The position numbers and the translations under genes are program-made. The notes below the pieces were generated by a model that made no database searches, was not told the DNA's origin, and saw nothing but the letters and a program-made list of their open reading frames with translations. From Helicoverpa zea (taxonomy: Eukaryota; Arthropoda; Insecta; Lepidoptera; Noctuidae), in the NCBI RefSeq assembly GCF_022581195.2, contig NC_061475.1, positions 8,122,001 through 8,186,000 on the forward strand: DNA of 64,000 nt, written 5' to 3'. Shown piece after piece: positions 1-13,400 of this stretch. The stretch's first letter is position 1. Every line of letters begins with the position of its first letter.

Positions 1-194
1 TATCTTTCGTCTTCAAGCCTAACTTTCCAGCCCCTACCCGTTTATCCCTTGATAAACTGCACCCCATAAAAATGGGACATAACGACGGTTCTGTCAAGAC
101 CAAGGGGGCAATTTATTTATTTTTTCATCCCTCCTGGTCTTTGAGCAAGCAACCAACTGGACACGCCGTCGCTGTGTTTTCATCTTTGCCAAAG

Positions 195-312
195 GTAAAG
201 AGTATCGCTCATCATCTACCGAGCCTTTTCCCAACTATGTTAAGATCGGCTTCCAGTCTAATCAGGTGCAGCTGTGTACCTAGTGTTTTACAAGGAACGC
301 CTCCTATCTAGT
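195..312 (-). repeat. SINE tail fragment
   Basis: Degraded copy of the CCGAGCCTTTTCCCAACTAT...GTCTAAT..GGTGCAGCTG segment. Confidence 0.6.
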
Positions 313-1447
313 AGACTTACTGTCATCTGCCAAGAGTATCGCTTATACTTGTATGTAATTGTGTCCGTCAAGTTTATGATTGTGTGATCGAAAATGTATG
401 ATGAAAGTATGTATCACTATTTTTGCGTTGCCTCCCCTCCCGAGCGTAATTTGACAGACTTTTTAAGAGAGAGATTTGTACTGTGGGTTTTATATCAGTT
501 TTAATTAATGCTGGTGATAAGAATCGGACAAGCATTTAAACTATATTCTTTTAAAATAAAATAGATAGTGTCCGGGCATTTTGTTTATTATTGTTAATAA
601 CAATAGGGTTTTATGCCAAAGAGAGTATGCAATAAATATAAAGTTTGAGGACGTGAGGACTTTCATTCAAGTAGAATGCAAGATCCCAGCCCCGTATTGT
701 GCTACGCGCTACAGTACTCATACTACCCATGGTGGTTCCAGTTGGTTCAACGCTCTAAGTTCCTGTTTGTACTGAGAAAAATTACGAGCCCCTTTATTAG
801 AAATGAGTAATTTTTGACGTTGAAATGTCACAGAAATAAAATATTCTCGCTGAGGATTAATTTTCTGAGCTGTTTTGGTTTTTTGAGGGTTGAATGTTGA
901 GTGTTGAGTGAAATAAAGAGGTTTCTTTTGCAAGGTTAGAATGTGGGTTGATTTAACTGACAAATTGTTTGAATCTCTTAACTTTTTCCGGGATAAAAAC
1001 GTTGCCTTTTCCCGTGGTTACACGAATGAGTTAGGATAAGTACTTTGACGAGTGTTTTGTACTCAAAAGTAGGTTAACTTATATATGTTTTTCGAAAAAT
1101 GTGAACAGTCAAAAGTAACCAAGTGTGAGGCGGATGAAACATTCTGTACTATCATAAAACTTAGTATACTTAGTAGACACAGCCTAGTAACAAATGGACA
1201 GTGAAGTCTTAGTAATAGAGAACTTTTTACCCTTTATGTACGGAACCCAACGCTGCTTAAAACCACTAGTACCTTTAGTAATGTTTACATTTCTGAAACG
1301 CGAAACAAGATGGAGTCCCATAAATCATTATTACTTAATAACAACAAAGTACAGGAAACGCCTGAAATTATCTTCTTAGCAGATTTACACCTGCTTCTCG
1401 TTAGAGTGTTAGTTAATTATTGTTATATCAATCATTGTTATTAATTA

Positions 1448-1630
1448 CTAGCTTTTGCCCGCGGCTTCGCTCCCGTCAACTGACTTCTCTACTTTACCCT
1501 ATTTTTTTTTCATAAGAACCTTCTCCTGACAATAACAAACACAACAAAAAAAGAATTAGCCAAATTGGTTCAGGCGTTGTTGAGTTATGCGCTTACCAAC
1601 ACATTTTGCGATTCATTTTTATATTATAGA
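1448..1630 (-). mobile_element. Short non-autonomous Helitron
   Basis: On the minus strand it starts TCTATAATAT and ends GCGGGCAAAAGCTAG with a GC hairpin (GCGGGAGCGAAGCCGC) before the CTAG. An A precedes it and a T follows, the Helitron target. Confidence 0.65.
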
Positions 1631-1852
1631 TTTGTTGGTGGTTCATTGGGTATGTGATGAATTGGTTGCTGGGAGTGTGTGATTTTGTGTTTTTATTATG
1701 ACCGTGAACAGAATGTTATTTTTTGTTGCTTATATTTTGGTTTCTAATGAATTGTAGATTGTAGTCATTTAAAAAAAATTACGTAAGTATAGATAATTAT
1801 ATTCCTGTGAAACTCAGGCACTACTGAACTGATTTGAAAAAATATTCCATTA

Positions 1853-2035
1853 GTCAAAATCAAAATCAAAATCAAAAGTCATTTATTCAAACAGCACTTT
1901 TCGAACGTCAAAAAAATAAATTTACAAAAGACAGCCCCCAAAACGCCCACCCTTCACCACTTCCTATGTGTTTTTGCTGGGAAGAAGAAGTGGCGCAACA
2001 AACTCCCCAGCAACACATATCTGTCTGTTAGGTTA
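1853..2035 (-). repeat. LINE 3' end with (TTTTGA)n tail
   Basis: Contains the CAAAATCAAAATCAAAATCA microsatellite, then AATAAATGACTTTTG on the minus strand, then a segment (cacttcctatgtgtttttgctgggaag) that recurs inverted at 16890-16990. Confidence 0.5.
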
Positions 2036-2502
2036 GAAGAACCTTAAACATTGTTTGATATGTACATTTGTATACAATTTAATTTGTATATTACAATAGA
2101 GGACAATACAGTAAAAATAATTTATACACCACATGCTAGCTAGCACTCACCCTACATACCTTAACTAACTCAAGCATAATGTTAGATACCCCATTTACTT
2201 ATCGAAAAAAGACTATTACGCTTCTTATCCGGGTCCGCGAAGTAGTTCTTGAGTAGTGCTGGCGTAATCTAGTATTTTAATAAATGTCTAAATATTTTAC
2301 CTAGGTACAAATTATTGCTTATATGCCTTAGTTGATATATATAACTTCATTGATATTACCTAGCCATTATATTACCTGTTACCTAAACAGCTTAATTCAG
2401 TAACTAAACAAACAATATTTATTTTGAACATTACCTACATTAATATTTAGTAACCTCACAAAGCTGTTTACCTACATAAACGCGAATAGTTCCACAACCC
2501 GC

Positions 2503-2985
2503 AGACTAAACAGTCGGCCGACAGTTGACCCGATAGTTGGTCAAAAAACTTTTAAAGAAAATGGTCATTCTAATCATAGTATTCAGTCAGTCTGATACCG
2601 GCTAAATACCTGATCTTTGTAATGTGCGTACTACCATTCATCTTCATACTGATTTATGAGCCCAGGTAAGTCAGACACCAGTCTAACCAAGGGGTACTAG
2701 GCTGCCTAGGTAACTGGGTTAAGGAGCTCAGATAGGCAGTCGCTCCTTGTAAAACACTGGTACTCAGCTGCATCCGCTTAAGCTGGAAGCCGACCCCAAC
2801 ATAGTTGGGAAAAGGCTTAGAAGATGATGAGAAAATCTTGATTCCAGACCAAGTTTTCAGTCGGTCTGATACCGGCTAAATACCTGATCTTTGTAATGTG
2901 CGTACTACCATTCATCTTCATACTGGTTTATGGACCCAAACAAACTATCGGCCGACTAAAAGTTTGCAGTGTGTCCACTCTTTAT
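2503..2985 (+). mobile_element. MITE-like element with SCGGCCGAC termini, internally duplicated and split by a SINE
   Basis: The left end GCAGACTAAACAGTCGGCCGA and the right end ATCGGCCGACTAAAAGTTTG are imperfect inverted repeats. The motif TCTGATACCGGCTAAATACC occurs twice (about 2590 and 2866), once on each side of the SINE fragment at 2665-2831. Confidence 0.6.
2665..2831 (+). repeat. SINE tail fragment nested in the MITE
   Basis: Reads gtcagacaccagtctaacca ... ccgaccccaacatagttggg ... gatgatg, the reverse of the 20225 copy. Confidence 0.75.
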
Positions 2986-3874
2986 ATTGATAAACGCCTA
3001 CTGAAATTGTTATAGCAAAGTGTTGTAAGCGACCGTAATGAAGTTATTGAATTATTTATAGGAACAATTTGTTTTTCTTTTGTATTTGTATTTCGTCGGC
3101 TTTTGTGGGCGTTTAGGAATAATGTATGAAGTGTGTGTATTAATAAAAGATACTTACTCGTAACTCAAATCTTTATAAGAAGATTTACCCGGCTAGCTAT
3201 AAGATTTAGGAACGTTATTTGCCTCAGACTAATTTAACAGAAAGTCAGACCGAGGGGCTAAAACTATAAACAATTAGCGTAACAATGATCAACTTATGTG
3301 TTTTTTGTAATCATCTGAGTAGGTAACATTTGAATTGCATACACCTAAGTTACTAAGTACTTCTTTATTGAGTCTGTCTGTCGTGGTTGTACGACAAAAC
3401 TACTGCACCGATTTAAATTCTTGTCTTGTTGATTTAAAGTCTTGACCCGGCGAGCCTGCTTTTTACTCGGGTGTGTAAAGTAGTTCCTTCGGGACGTGGG
3501 ATGGTAGGAATCAGTAGTGGTAGATAGGTTTTATTTTGTGGGGATTAATTCTACCGGTAACGCCGATGAAACCGGGAAAAAATCAAGTCATAATACTTAC
3601 ATTCCACTAGGCACTCGGTACCTACACTACACTTACTTCTCATAACAACTTATAGAGGCACCCCTTATAATAAAAAGCAAACAATATAATCCGAACTTGT
3701 AACAGTTTCAACAAAAAAAGAACAGGTACCAACATTGTTAAGTAAGCGATCTCTTTAAGAAAACTCTAAGAGTAATGACGTCACATTAAAAAGTTTCTTC
3801 GAGAAAATATATCGGTTGAAGTTGGCCCACGGAGTAAGAAAAGATAAGCAGAAATGCCATTGCGGGATTGTTCG

Positions 3875-4038
3875 ACCGGGGCTGCGGGATTGTTCGAAAG
3901 AGTTACCGCGGCCCTGGTACATAAAAGGCCTACGACGGAACACGACAGTTTTTAGTCAGTAAGAGTCTGACACTACCTCACCGCTGCTAACCCACAGCGG
4001 GAAGGGTGATTTGATGATTTTTGCAACATTAAAAAAAT
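3875..4038 (+). mobile_element. R1-family 3' UTR copy
   Basis: Shares the GGGGCTGCGGGATTGTTCGA start and the TTAGTCAGTAAGAGTCTGAC centre, and ends in a short A-run at 4031-4037. A partial duplication of the start sits at 3858-3875. Confidence 0.8.
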
Positions 4039-4079
4039 AATGATTGCCATAATGCAGGTAGGTCAGGCACAATTACTCA

Positions 4080-4320
4080 GGCTTCTGGGTCAAATACATA
4101 CTGTTGACATCTCCAAAACGATCAGTTACGAGTGAAATAATGAGGCGTTAAGATTCTTGGTGATATCTGTCAACAATTTTTGGTATTACAGAAAACGGGT
4201 GGGCTCCGAAGAAGGCATTAAGGGCGGAGACAGTAACGTTCCTCGTCCCCCGCACACCCGCATTTTGGCGCGCTACTTCCTTAAGAGATTTTCCGTTATG
4301 GTATCTCCGCTAGTCATTTT
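4080..4320 (+). repeat. RTE-type LINE fragment
   Basis: Includes aacgttcctcgtcccccgca and ggcgcgctacttccttaaga, matching on the opposite strand the fragment at 58205-58555. Confidence 0.6.
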
Positions 4321-5277
4321 GTTCTCCATGAGTCGGGCCTTTTTTTACTTTAAAAGCTTGTTTAAAAGTTGAGCTCGTTGGGGGATGATTTAGGCCCGTT
4401 TTGTAAGCGCTTCAAACCTATGTTGAGATATGATGTATGGGAGCGTAATGGGTCCTAATTTTGGGAAAATTGAGGCAATGGTCTCCCGGCATCCGAAAAT
4501 CGGTGACAGATTTTTTGTAGGAGAAAAATAGAAGACAGTGATCGTGATAGTGAAACGTACACGTCCTACAAAAAGTCGGTCAGAAAATTCTGTTCAGATT
4601 GTCTGAACAGAGTAAAAAGTCTGATTTGGGTGGCCAGCCCATTTTCAAGATACAGTTACATTGTTTTCGTTTATTATCTTAAGCAAAAATTCGAAATGTA
4701 TGTCCTTACTTGTCTTTCTTAAAAGCTGCTGTTCAGCTGCTCTTCATACAATTTTTACAAATAGATAAATATTTAAAAAATACATGAAAATGACGTATGT
4801 TAAAAATTTTCAAAAAAAAATAAAATACTTCGTGCTATATTTATGCAATATTGCGATCAATGAAATAGCCTAATCGATGTTCTAAAGGACACAAGGAAAA
4901 ACAAACAAAGCTATCGCTTCTAATGACTTAGGTATTTAACACCATTAATTGGGTTTCAGTACCACTAGGCTCTTCCAGTAATTAAAGGGACTTGATTGAT
5001 TACAATGTTTCCCGAATGTTCTCAAGGGACTTGAGTTAACAAAGTAGGAAAGAAAAATTGCGTAAACCCTAAAGTAGGTATTCCTTGAAAGAACATAGTG
5101 TTAGGAACCCGCCCTAGATTAGCTCGTTCTATGTACCTGAAATTTCATCAAGAAATAATTTAAACATAAGTGGAAACTCAAGGTTTCATTCGCGCAAAGG
5201 TTTTGACTTTATCGCGAACAGGCAGAAAAATGCGAAGACAGAAGCTAGAAAGAGTCACAACCAATTTTACCGAGGAG

Positions 5278-5410
5278 TATCGGGTTGGCTGAGTAACTGG
5301 GTTGAGGAGGTCTGATAGGCAGTCGCAAACACTGGTACTCAGTTGCATCCAGATAGACTGGAAGTCAACATAGCTTGTGAAAAGGCCAGGCAAATAGATC
5401 GAAAGATGCA
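5278..5410 (+). repeat. SINE tail fragment
   Basis: Degraded tail: tatcgggttggctgagtaac and cagtcgcaaacactggtact. Confidence 0.6.
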
Positions 5411-6289
5411 TAGGAAGACTTTGCTTTTAAATATGCAATTTTGAATTTAATAATTTATAATTTCCAAAAGTAATTTAAGGTACATCCTACACTTACATGA
5501 TGGCCTGGGTTCACTGGTACCGATACAGTGCCAGTTAGTTATTTGATAGTTAACTCTATCAGCCAGATAAAGGCTGCTTATAATTTCTGCCAGACTACAC
5601 CAGACCTGTGAATCCAAAACTTGTAGTTTATCTATAAGATCCCGATAGACTATCAGGAATTTTACCAGTCACCTATAAACCTTCAAACCATCTATGGATT
5701 TATTAGCAATCACAACAGAATCGATACCTATCAATCGGATATTCTAGCTTAGAATTGATAACTCAATTAACATGCGTGAAACGGAAGCCAGAGCTGCCAA
5801 GCGAGGGTATCCTCGATAATATAGTAGCAGCAGCTGTGATCTATTGATTGTCGTCCTCACAATGTACTGGCTTCTGTAGGGTGAGGGTTACACCGAAGTG
5901 TAAGCTCGTAGTGAGATAGTTACATTGGTTGTCGGTCATACGCTAACCGATTATAAAGAGCTTGTTGTAAAACTAGTGATTAACAATTTTGTTGTTATTC
6001 ATTATTTGAAAGATACTGATAGATCTTACCTGTTGAGATTTCCAAAATATAAGGTTTGAAGCGGCCTGCGCCCAGCGCTTGCTCTCGACAGTTGCTGAAT
6101 CGTCTAAAAACAACGGGGGCTTAACATGAAAATCATAAAAATCATTATTTTTCACAATAATAACACAGATTCAATCCAAATTAATTTAGCTATACTTAGT
6201 AATAATAATTATGGTTCAACAGTTTGTTTCGAATTTAACAGATTTTTAACTTATTCTTCTCATATAAATATGCTCTTCAACAACACGCT

Positions 6290-6454
6290 TTTTTTAGCGA
6301 CGTCAAAAATCATCAAATGACCCTCCCGCTGTGGATTAGCAGCGGTGAGGGAGTGTCAGACTCTTACTGACTAAAAACCGTCGTGTTCCGTCCTAGGCCT
6401 TTTATGTACCAGAGCCGCGGTAACTCTTTCGAACAATCCTGCAGCCCAGGCAGG
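6290..6454 (-). mobile_element. R1-family 3' UTR copy with 15-bp TSD
   Basis: The same 3' UTR as 41717-41880, reaching from the poly-T end to the CCCAGGCAGG side. CTTCAACAACACGCT is repeated at 6275-6289 and 6455-6469, which proves a heavily 5'-truncated insertion. Confidence 0.87.
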
Positions 6455-7068
6455 CTTCAACAACACGCTGACTTAAATATTTCGAACTACGGTGCAAATG
6501 CAGCCCTTGTCACATACTACGTCACCCAGTGACGCGACGACACATGCACTATGAATTAGGCAAATCCCGTGCAAGTGACATCCTTAATCGGCATGTCGAT
6601 AATCGATATGTAGAATGGCTCAACCCTATCTGAATGCTTTGGGATTTTCAACCTTGATGTTGTTGCTTTAAGGTTGATATTATCTTGTGTTTTCGTTAGG
6701 TTGGTGGTCAATATATTGTTAGGTTTTCTAATGAAGGTTTGAGATGGTTGAAACTTGGTCTCTATAAAATAAAAATATCTTGAGACTAAAAATTGCATTG
6801 TGAAGAGTATTTAATGGACTAGACAGATGTGATGGCAAAGGTTTGAAGAAAACCAAAAGAGTTGTAGTAAAGTGATGAAAGAACAACCTAAACAAACTCA
6901 TTTACATTCCCGTCTACTTATCCCGAATAATGTCCAGATATCGAGTATGGGCGAAAGAAGTGATTTCATTTGTTCTATACAAAGGTCCTCCTGGGCCCGA
7001 GTTAACGAAGAATTGGATATCCTCATAACATATACTTACCTACCTACCTCATAACATATTGCTTAGGC

Positions 7069-7101
7069 ATACACACACACTTTTTTTTTACACACACACT
7101 T
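7069..7101. repeat. Interrupted CA microsatellite
   Basis: ACACACACAC, a T-run, then ACACACACAC again. Confidence 0.6.
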
Positions 7102-8964
7102 CTTCATAACTTCTCCAACATGAAGAAATAAATATTTGAAACCACAGTATTGAAATCTTCGGCGCTTGTCATCAGTGGTATATCGGCGACACTTCGCACA
7201 TACAACCTGCCGATCCTCTATTATGTGATTAATTAATTTGCCCGCATTCCGGTAACGTACAGAGGATTTGAACCCTTTTGAACCTTGCCTTGATGTGAAT
7301 GATATGGAAATTGGGTTATTTTGGTGCAGTATGAATATTGGTTCAGTTACCGGAAGTCGAGTTCAGTTACAGAAAATGGCTTCATGACTGATGCCCCAAG
7401 TCATTTTGAGGCTCTTTTCGAGTTTGGGAACTTGGTAAAAAAAAATACAGGAAACACTTTTTTATTTGATTTGGGCAAAATTATGTCAAAATGGAATTGA
7501 TGTATACTTATTAATGTAATTCACACAGTACTCTAAATTAAACTATTATCAATGTAATTTAAATAAAAAATCTTTACTTTTTGGTATAGATGACTTCATG
7601 TTCAAATGCCAATGAAACCTAAAGCGAACACTACAAAATGCACTCAAAATATATCAGCTCTTCCATTACTAAAAACAGCATTAAATCTATAGACCTTACC
7701 GAAACACCCGACTGACATAAAACATAGATCCTTAATCAGTCTGTGTACGTGTTCGGTAGCATATATTGACGTCGTTGATCGGCTGACATACAAAATATTA
7801 TATACGAGTATATTGATTCTACTGTCAACAGTTCTGCATATTGACGGAATTTGGGGGAAAAGTGGAAGGTGAAAATGTGGTGTTTGACGCGTTTTTTGGG
7901 ATAGTTGCAAGTCGTAATATGTTATAGAATTAAATGTTGTTTCTTTAGCATAGAGTCAGAGCCCATTACATATACACATATATATAGTACCTACACTGTA
8001 CATTTGGCCAACAGTTGGGCTGATAATTGTTTTTTTTTTTTTTAAGAAATCGTGAATGCAATCAAAGTATTGTTTGTAGGGTGCTCTTAGGGAAATGAGC
8101 AAGTTATATCCAAGTTGAATGAAAAGGGCCTTGTGTCATTAAGCGAAAGCCAACCTACTGAAAATGGCAAAGAGAAAAGTTAAAAAAATATATAATTAAA
8201 TTATAACTACTTATGTTTATCATCTACACATTATTTTGCAAATCAATTAATTTTGATTTTAACTAACCTGGGAATCGAACGCACAAAGCAGTATTATAGT
8301 TTCAGTTAATTATAGGTATCATATTAAGATTATATTAAGTTTTATGTAAATATGTACACATTTGTTTACCTATGTTCAAAATAATAATAAAAAAACATTT
8401 ACTGTCAGAAAAAAGTAGAGACAGATTCTACAGGTGTGCGGCACTGTTTGTTTGTCAAATAAATATTTATTCTGCGCCACTCGTTCAAGTAAACAGTAAC
8501 AAATTAGTTTATAAACTTTCGCGATTTCTACAAGTATACATAATCGAGACTTATGAAGTAACAAATTGTCTGGGTTTTGTCTATTATTACAACGTCTTTC
8601 AAAGGTTATCAAAACAACAATTTATATAAAAATATATTTATTAAGTACAAAAATACATCATTGTAATCTATTTAACACTATGTACAAAGTCTTCCTATCT
8701 TTTACAATCTTAATACATTTCTTAACATCTATGTATGTACTTTAATACACTGATATTTATGTACGGAACCATAAGGACACATCTGTTGTCTCCATAATGC
8801 TTAGGTGGATCTCACACTACCATATCCTGCTTCGATGCTATAGATAGATGCAAATTTTTTTTCGTTTTGATTATGTAGTATGATCACTGTCTCGGCTGGA
8901 CTATGAAAATCATCATCATTATGAAAATACACTTTATTTTGTGTAGGCTAAATAATATTTTTAA

Positions 8965-9072
8965 TAAGGCAGTCGCTCCTTGTAAAACACTGGTAGGTAC
9001 TCGGCTGCATACGGTAAGACTGGAAGCCGACCCCAACATAGTTCGGAAAAGGCTAGGCAGATGATGATGATT
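8965..9072 (+). repeat. SINE tail fragment with GAT repeat
   Basis: Contains cagtcgctccttgtaaaaca and ends aggctaggcagatgatgatg. Confidence 0.75.
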
Positions 9073-9394
9073 TTATTTACATTTACAGTATCTTTGAGCC
9101 AGTATAACTTTGTAGAGTTACACAGAATTGATGACAATGTTTCTTGACATGACAATCTAATCACGACAGAGATAAAAAAAATCACTTAAAACTGTCAATA
9201 CTGTATAATAGATGCAGGTCATACATGGTGCGCGGTAGTGTGAGATCCGCCTGATGGCATTACAAGACATTTTGATGTATATCGTACAAGCTGTGCCGTT
9301 ATGACAGCACGGATTTATTCAAAACTATTTTAAAGCTTGATAGAGTCAAAATGACAAACTTCATTCACTAGAAATATAAGATCTGTTCTGTTAC

Positions 9395-9495
9395 AGCCTT
9401 TTTTTTATCGTCCCAATGCTGGGCTGGCGGCCTCCTCTCACACGGAGAAAAATTGAGTGTTAATCACCGCTCTTGCTCAATGCGGGTTGGTAAGA
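9395..9495 (-). repeat. SINE tail fragment, second tail type
   Basis: Contains GCGGCCTCCTCTCACACGGAG and AATGCGGGTTGGT, matching the 3' part of the element at 19772. Confidence 0.65.
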
Positions 9496-10058
9496 TCTAC
9501 TAGTTTAAAAAAAAAACTTTACTCTGATTATAGTAACATTCTTTGTAAGGTACTTACTTGGTGATGCTTGGATTGGAATACCATTTCACAAGCTTATTAT
9601 CCTAATATCTCGAAAATCTACTTTTTAATACTTAGCGCGATTACACATCAGGCCGAAACGGCTATATTTTCTCAATTAAAACTGCGGCAAAACTGTGTGA
9701 AGGCCTTCAGTAACAATCCTTAAAAAATCTGAAACTAATGATTACAAAGCAGTGCTTACAAAAATCATCTAATCAGCAAGAGAATCTAGAATTAATTTTA
9801 ATAATCTCCCTTTAGAAGTCAATTTAAGCAAAAGCCTGAAATCTCCAAAACCAATTAATATACTAGAAAAGAAAATATTCAGTGCTCATCATCATACTTC
9901 CAAAAAAATATCTACAGCCACAGAATAAAGATGTACAGTTGTGAAGCTACGTACGGTAGACTGCACATTAGTGGTAATTGTCATGCACCTTAACTCAATA
10001 GTAATAAGTACGATTTTCCTATAAAACTGTTACCATTGACCTGAAGTTGACTGTATTA

Positions 10059-10185
10059 ACGTTCGTAAAAATGTCACTCACACACGCATGTGCATCGACG
10101 AGCTTCTACCGGTGCTACCGGTGCTGTCAGTATTGAGTGTCGTGCATCGAGCACATGCTTTTGTGAGTGACATTGTTACGAACGT
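10059..10185. mobile_element. Foldback MITE
   Basis: Arms of about 45 nt: ACGTTCGTAAAAATGTCACT on the left is mirrored by AGTGACATTGTTACGAACGT on the right. The two arms meet around CTACCGGTGCTACCGGTGCT. Confidence 0.7.
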
Positions 10186-10222
10186 AAGTAGGTTCACAAC
10201 TGTTAACAAGAGAATGAATTTA

Positions 10223-10402
10223 GGCTGTGTTCAAACTAAACTGACTGTTAGCCGCTGAATGTGAACGAATGTTACGCAATTTATTGTATTTCCATACATA
10301 TTCACTTTTGCGTTCGCATCTAACTGATGAAACGTTATGCGTAGTATGCTTAGACACTGACATATTTTGACAGCTGTCAGCCAGCTCAGTTTGAACGCTG
10401 CC
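10223..10402. mobile_element. Foldback MITE in the 3' UTR region of the NRF-6 gene
   Basis: The ends GGCTGTGTTCAAACTAAACTG and CAGTTTGAACGCTGCC are inverted, with TTA on both flanks (a 3-bp duplication, PIF/Harbinger-like; a degenerate TTAA is the alternative). Confidence 0.65.
10280..10285 (-). terminator. Nearest poly(A) hexamer of the NRF-6 gene, inside a MITE
   Basis: AATAAA on the minus strand, about 155 nt past the stop. I see no earlier AATAAA or ATTAAA. It belongs to the foldback element at 10223-10402. Confidence 0.45.
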
Positions 10403-10439
10403 TTAAACTGTGCTACAACTACGCAAAAAGCGACCTTAT

Positions 10440-13400
10440 CTATATATGCGTAGAGACTGTATTCACAGAGACGTTGGAAATGCCAGGTTTGACATGGTTA
10501 GCGTTTGAATTTTCTTTCTCCTTTCGTTCCTGAGGTTTCCTCTTGGGTCCTAGTAGGAGTTTCTGGAGCTGGCAGGCTGGGGCTTCCACGAAGAGATAGA
10601 GGGGTAAGGCAAAAATGTAGGTGGTTGTTACTATACCGGCGTAGAGCATAATCTGTAAAACAATATTGGTATTAGAATTCTTCTCAAAAATAACTTCTGT
10701 TTATCCAAATTTTGCTGATTGCAATAAGATCGCAACTTTATGTCCAGCTATCGGGCTAAAAATGCAAGAAAGTCTATCTTGTTGTGAAAATATTTTTCAT
10801 TTACTATGTCCACACCTGATAAATAATGTTAATAGAATATAACCTTTCCTTTACAGACTTTTGCTACGTCTAGAACTTCGGATTTATGGCGCCACTCCCT
10901 GTTAGGTACTTATTTTCATTAGCTTTGTCTATGTACATTTGTTCTGACCTCTTCCGTTAGCAGTATATCTTACTAACAGTCCCCTGCGGTTCATCAACTT
11001 ATTTTCTGAAGAATTGAGCTTGAGTTTTTGTGAGGTAAATTAGTATTCATACTCACAGCAGTATAATCAGTAGCATAGAAGGATCTCCTCATCTGTCCCC
11101 CATAAGTCCTGAGCACCGTCGCGTGAAGCAACATGGCACAGTAGGACATCCTACCCAGGGGCTGTAGTGGACCCCATTCTACGGAGGCCACGTAGATTCC
11201 TAGGAAAAGAAACTCCTGTTAGGTTCGGTTGAAATCTTGAGTTAGACACTCGCTGTTTGGTGTAATGCTGAACTGGAACTATTGGCACAACCATTATTGG
11301 AATCCTTGTTACTTATTGTATTTGTCGCGTGTTGTGTTTTTTTCTTTCTTGAAAATCATCACTTTAAAAGCTTCAAATTTCTATAAATATGTCGAAGCCT
11401 CAAACTAAGTTCAAAATTTTTATAGATCTCATCATCAGTAGACAGAGTGCTTTTGGGATATTTATTTATTTCACTCACTATTTCATGGTAATATTTTCGA
11501 TAGGGAAAAATTATACGTATAACAGACAAGATCAAGATAATTAAATTGGGTAGATTACCACATTTTGGCTGTAACACTTATTTCTGTAAGTTTTGTGTAC
11601 ATTAAAACTATAGGAGCTGCTTAGTGGATAACAAGGTTGAGATCTCACAGCATTAGCTAAACCAGGACTAATCTACCTTATTATTAACTAAAAACTATTA
11701 AAAAAACAATATACTCACTATTACACCTATAAAAGTACCCAATGATGAACACACAGATAGCCAGAGCGAAGAAGTTCTGGTTCAAAGCGTTGAAGATGGC
11801 AGACTCGAAGGCTGATGCCTCACGGTGGTGCAAGTCCCATCCCATGAGGACGGTACCACCGGCCACGGGGATGGAGATGAGACAGAGGAGCTTCATCAGC
11901 TGGAATTGGATGAGGTGAGGTGTTAAATTGGTCTTTAAGGGTTTGTAGGTAAGGTTGAAATTTGTTTGAAGGATTAGTTCTGTTTTGCCTATAGCAATTT
12001 TTTGTTTAGTTAGAAATCACCGTTTTTAACTAAACAAACAACACTTGATACTAGATGTTTTACATGTTAAATTTTTATATGAATTTATGTATGTTTTTAC
12101 ACTACGTTTCTGGATTTTTTAAAAATATAGCCAAATATAGTAGGATCAATAAAATTATTTCGACGGTTTAGTCAATCCTAAATGAATACTTGATTCCATC
12201 TATTTGGGTCCAAACTTTTTCATTTTAAATCATATAAAAACTACTGGTCAAACGACTACTCATTTGAATTACACCGTGATTAAATAAACTGCTGACAATT
12301 TATTGGTACTTATGTAAAAATACTAAAATTTTCCGCAACTTACCATAGATTCTCTAAGATCCCATTTCTTCTGCTGAGCCTTATGATAGAAGTACGCAGT
12401 TAGTACTCCTAGATGGTATCCAGCCCAATTGCCTTGAGCAGACACATACGCATGGTAAAACGTATCATTGTACCCGAAAATATCCCTTATAGACCTGGAA
12501 ATAAAGTCGAATATTGTAAAGCAAAAAGTTAGGGAGGTAAGATGTTTTCGTTTTGGGTGTTGGGGAAGTTATGAGCGAAAATTTTGGATATCTTTCGAAG
12601 TCACGTTCAAAAATAATGTGTGTCACGATTTCTATTATGGCATAAGCAGAGATTGAAGTACTGTTAGTATATTTGTGTGAAAATACTTCAAGTGAGGATT
12701 AGGGCTTTCTTTGACTTGAGGGCCCGTTTAAGATGTGTTGGTGAAATTAAGCAATGTTATGTTTACGATAGAATGTCAGTAAAATGAAGTGAAAAATAAA
12801 CATACATGCACGGTATGAAAATTACTTTGTATATGAAAAAAAAATACAATAAGTAACACCGAAATCCATCTAATATTATAAAGCTGAAAGTTTTCGTGTG
12901 TTTGGTCGTGGTAATCTCAGGAACTACTAGTCCGATTTAGAAAATCTTTCAGTGTTAGACACCACATGAGGCAACCAAAATCGCGGACGAAATCTAGAAA
13001 AACCAATCAATGCTACTTACTCTGGGAATATGCTGACCCTAATCGGCAGAAGATTCATAAAGTAGCTCTGCAAGAAGGGGATGAGTAGACTGATGACCAT
13101 CACAGCTGACAGCACTGGTACTCCACTCCTGGGCCATCTCCAGATAATGAGGAGCACGACCAGGGTTATGAGGAAGAGCTGGGTGTCGGTGCCGAGGTAC
13201 CTGGAATGAAAAGTTAGGTTTTAAGGTGATTAGAATGTTTGTTTGCCAGTTGTTATGGTATAATATAAGGTACTAGCTCGTGCCAGCGGTTTCACCCGCA
13301 TCCCGTGGGAACCTCGGCACGAACCCGGATAAAAAGTAGCCTATAGCCTTCCTCGATAAATGGGCTATCTAATACTGAAAGAAATTTTCAAATCGGACCA

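Larger units (their letters stand above)
1..10058. other. Intergenic region 3' of the NRF-6 gene
   Basis: No ORF here has recognisable domains, and the short ones are AT-rich and run over repeats. Apart from the repeats listed above I see no gene, RNA gene or conserved element, so it is probably true intergenic DNA. Confidence 0.55.
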
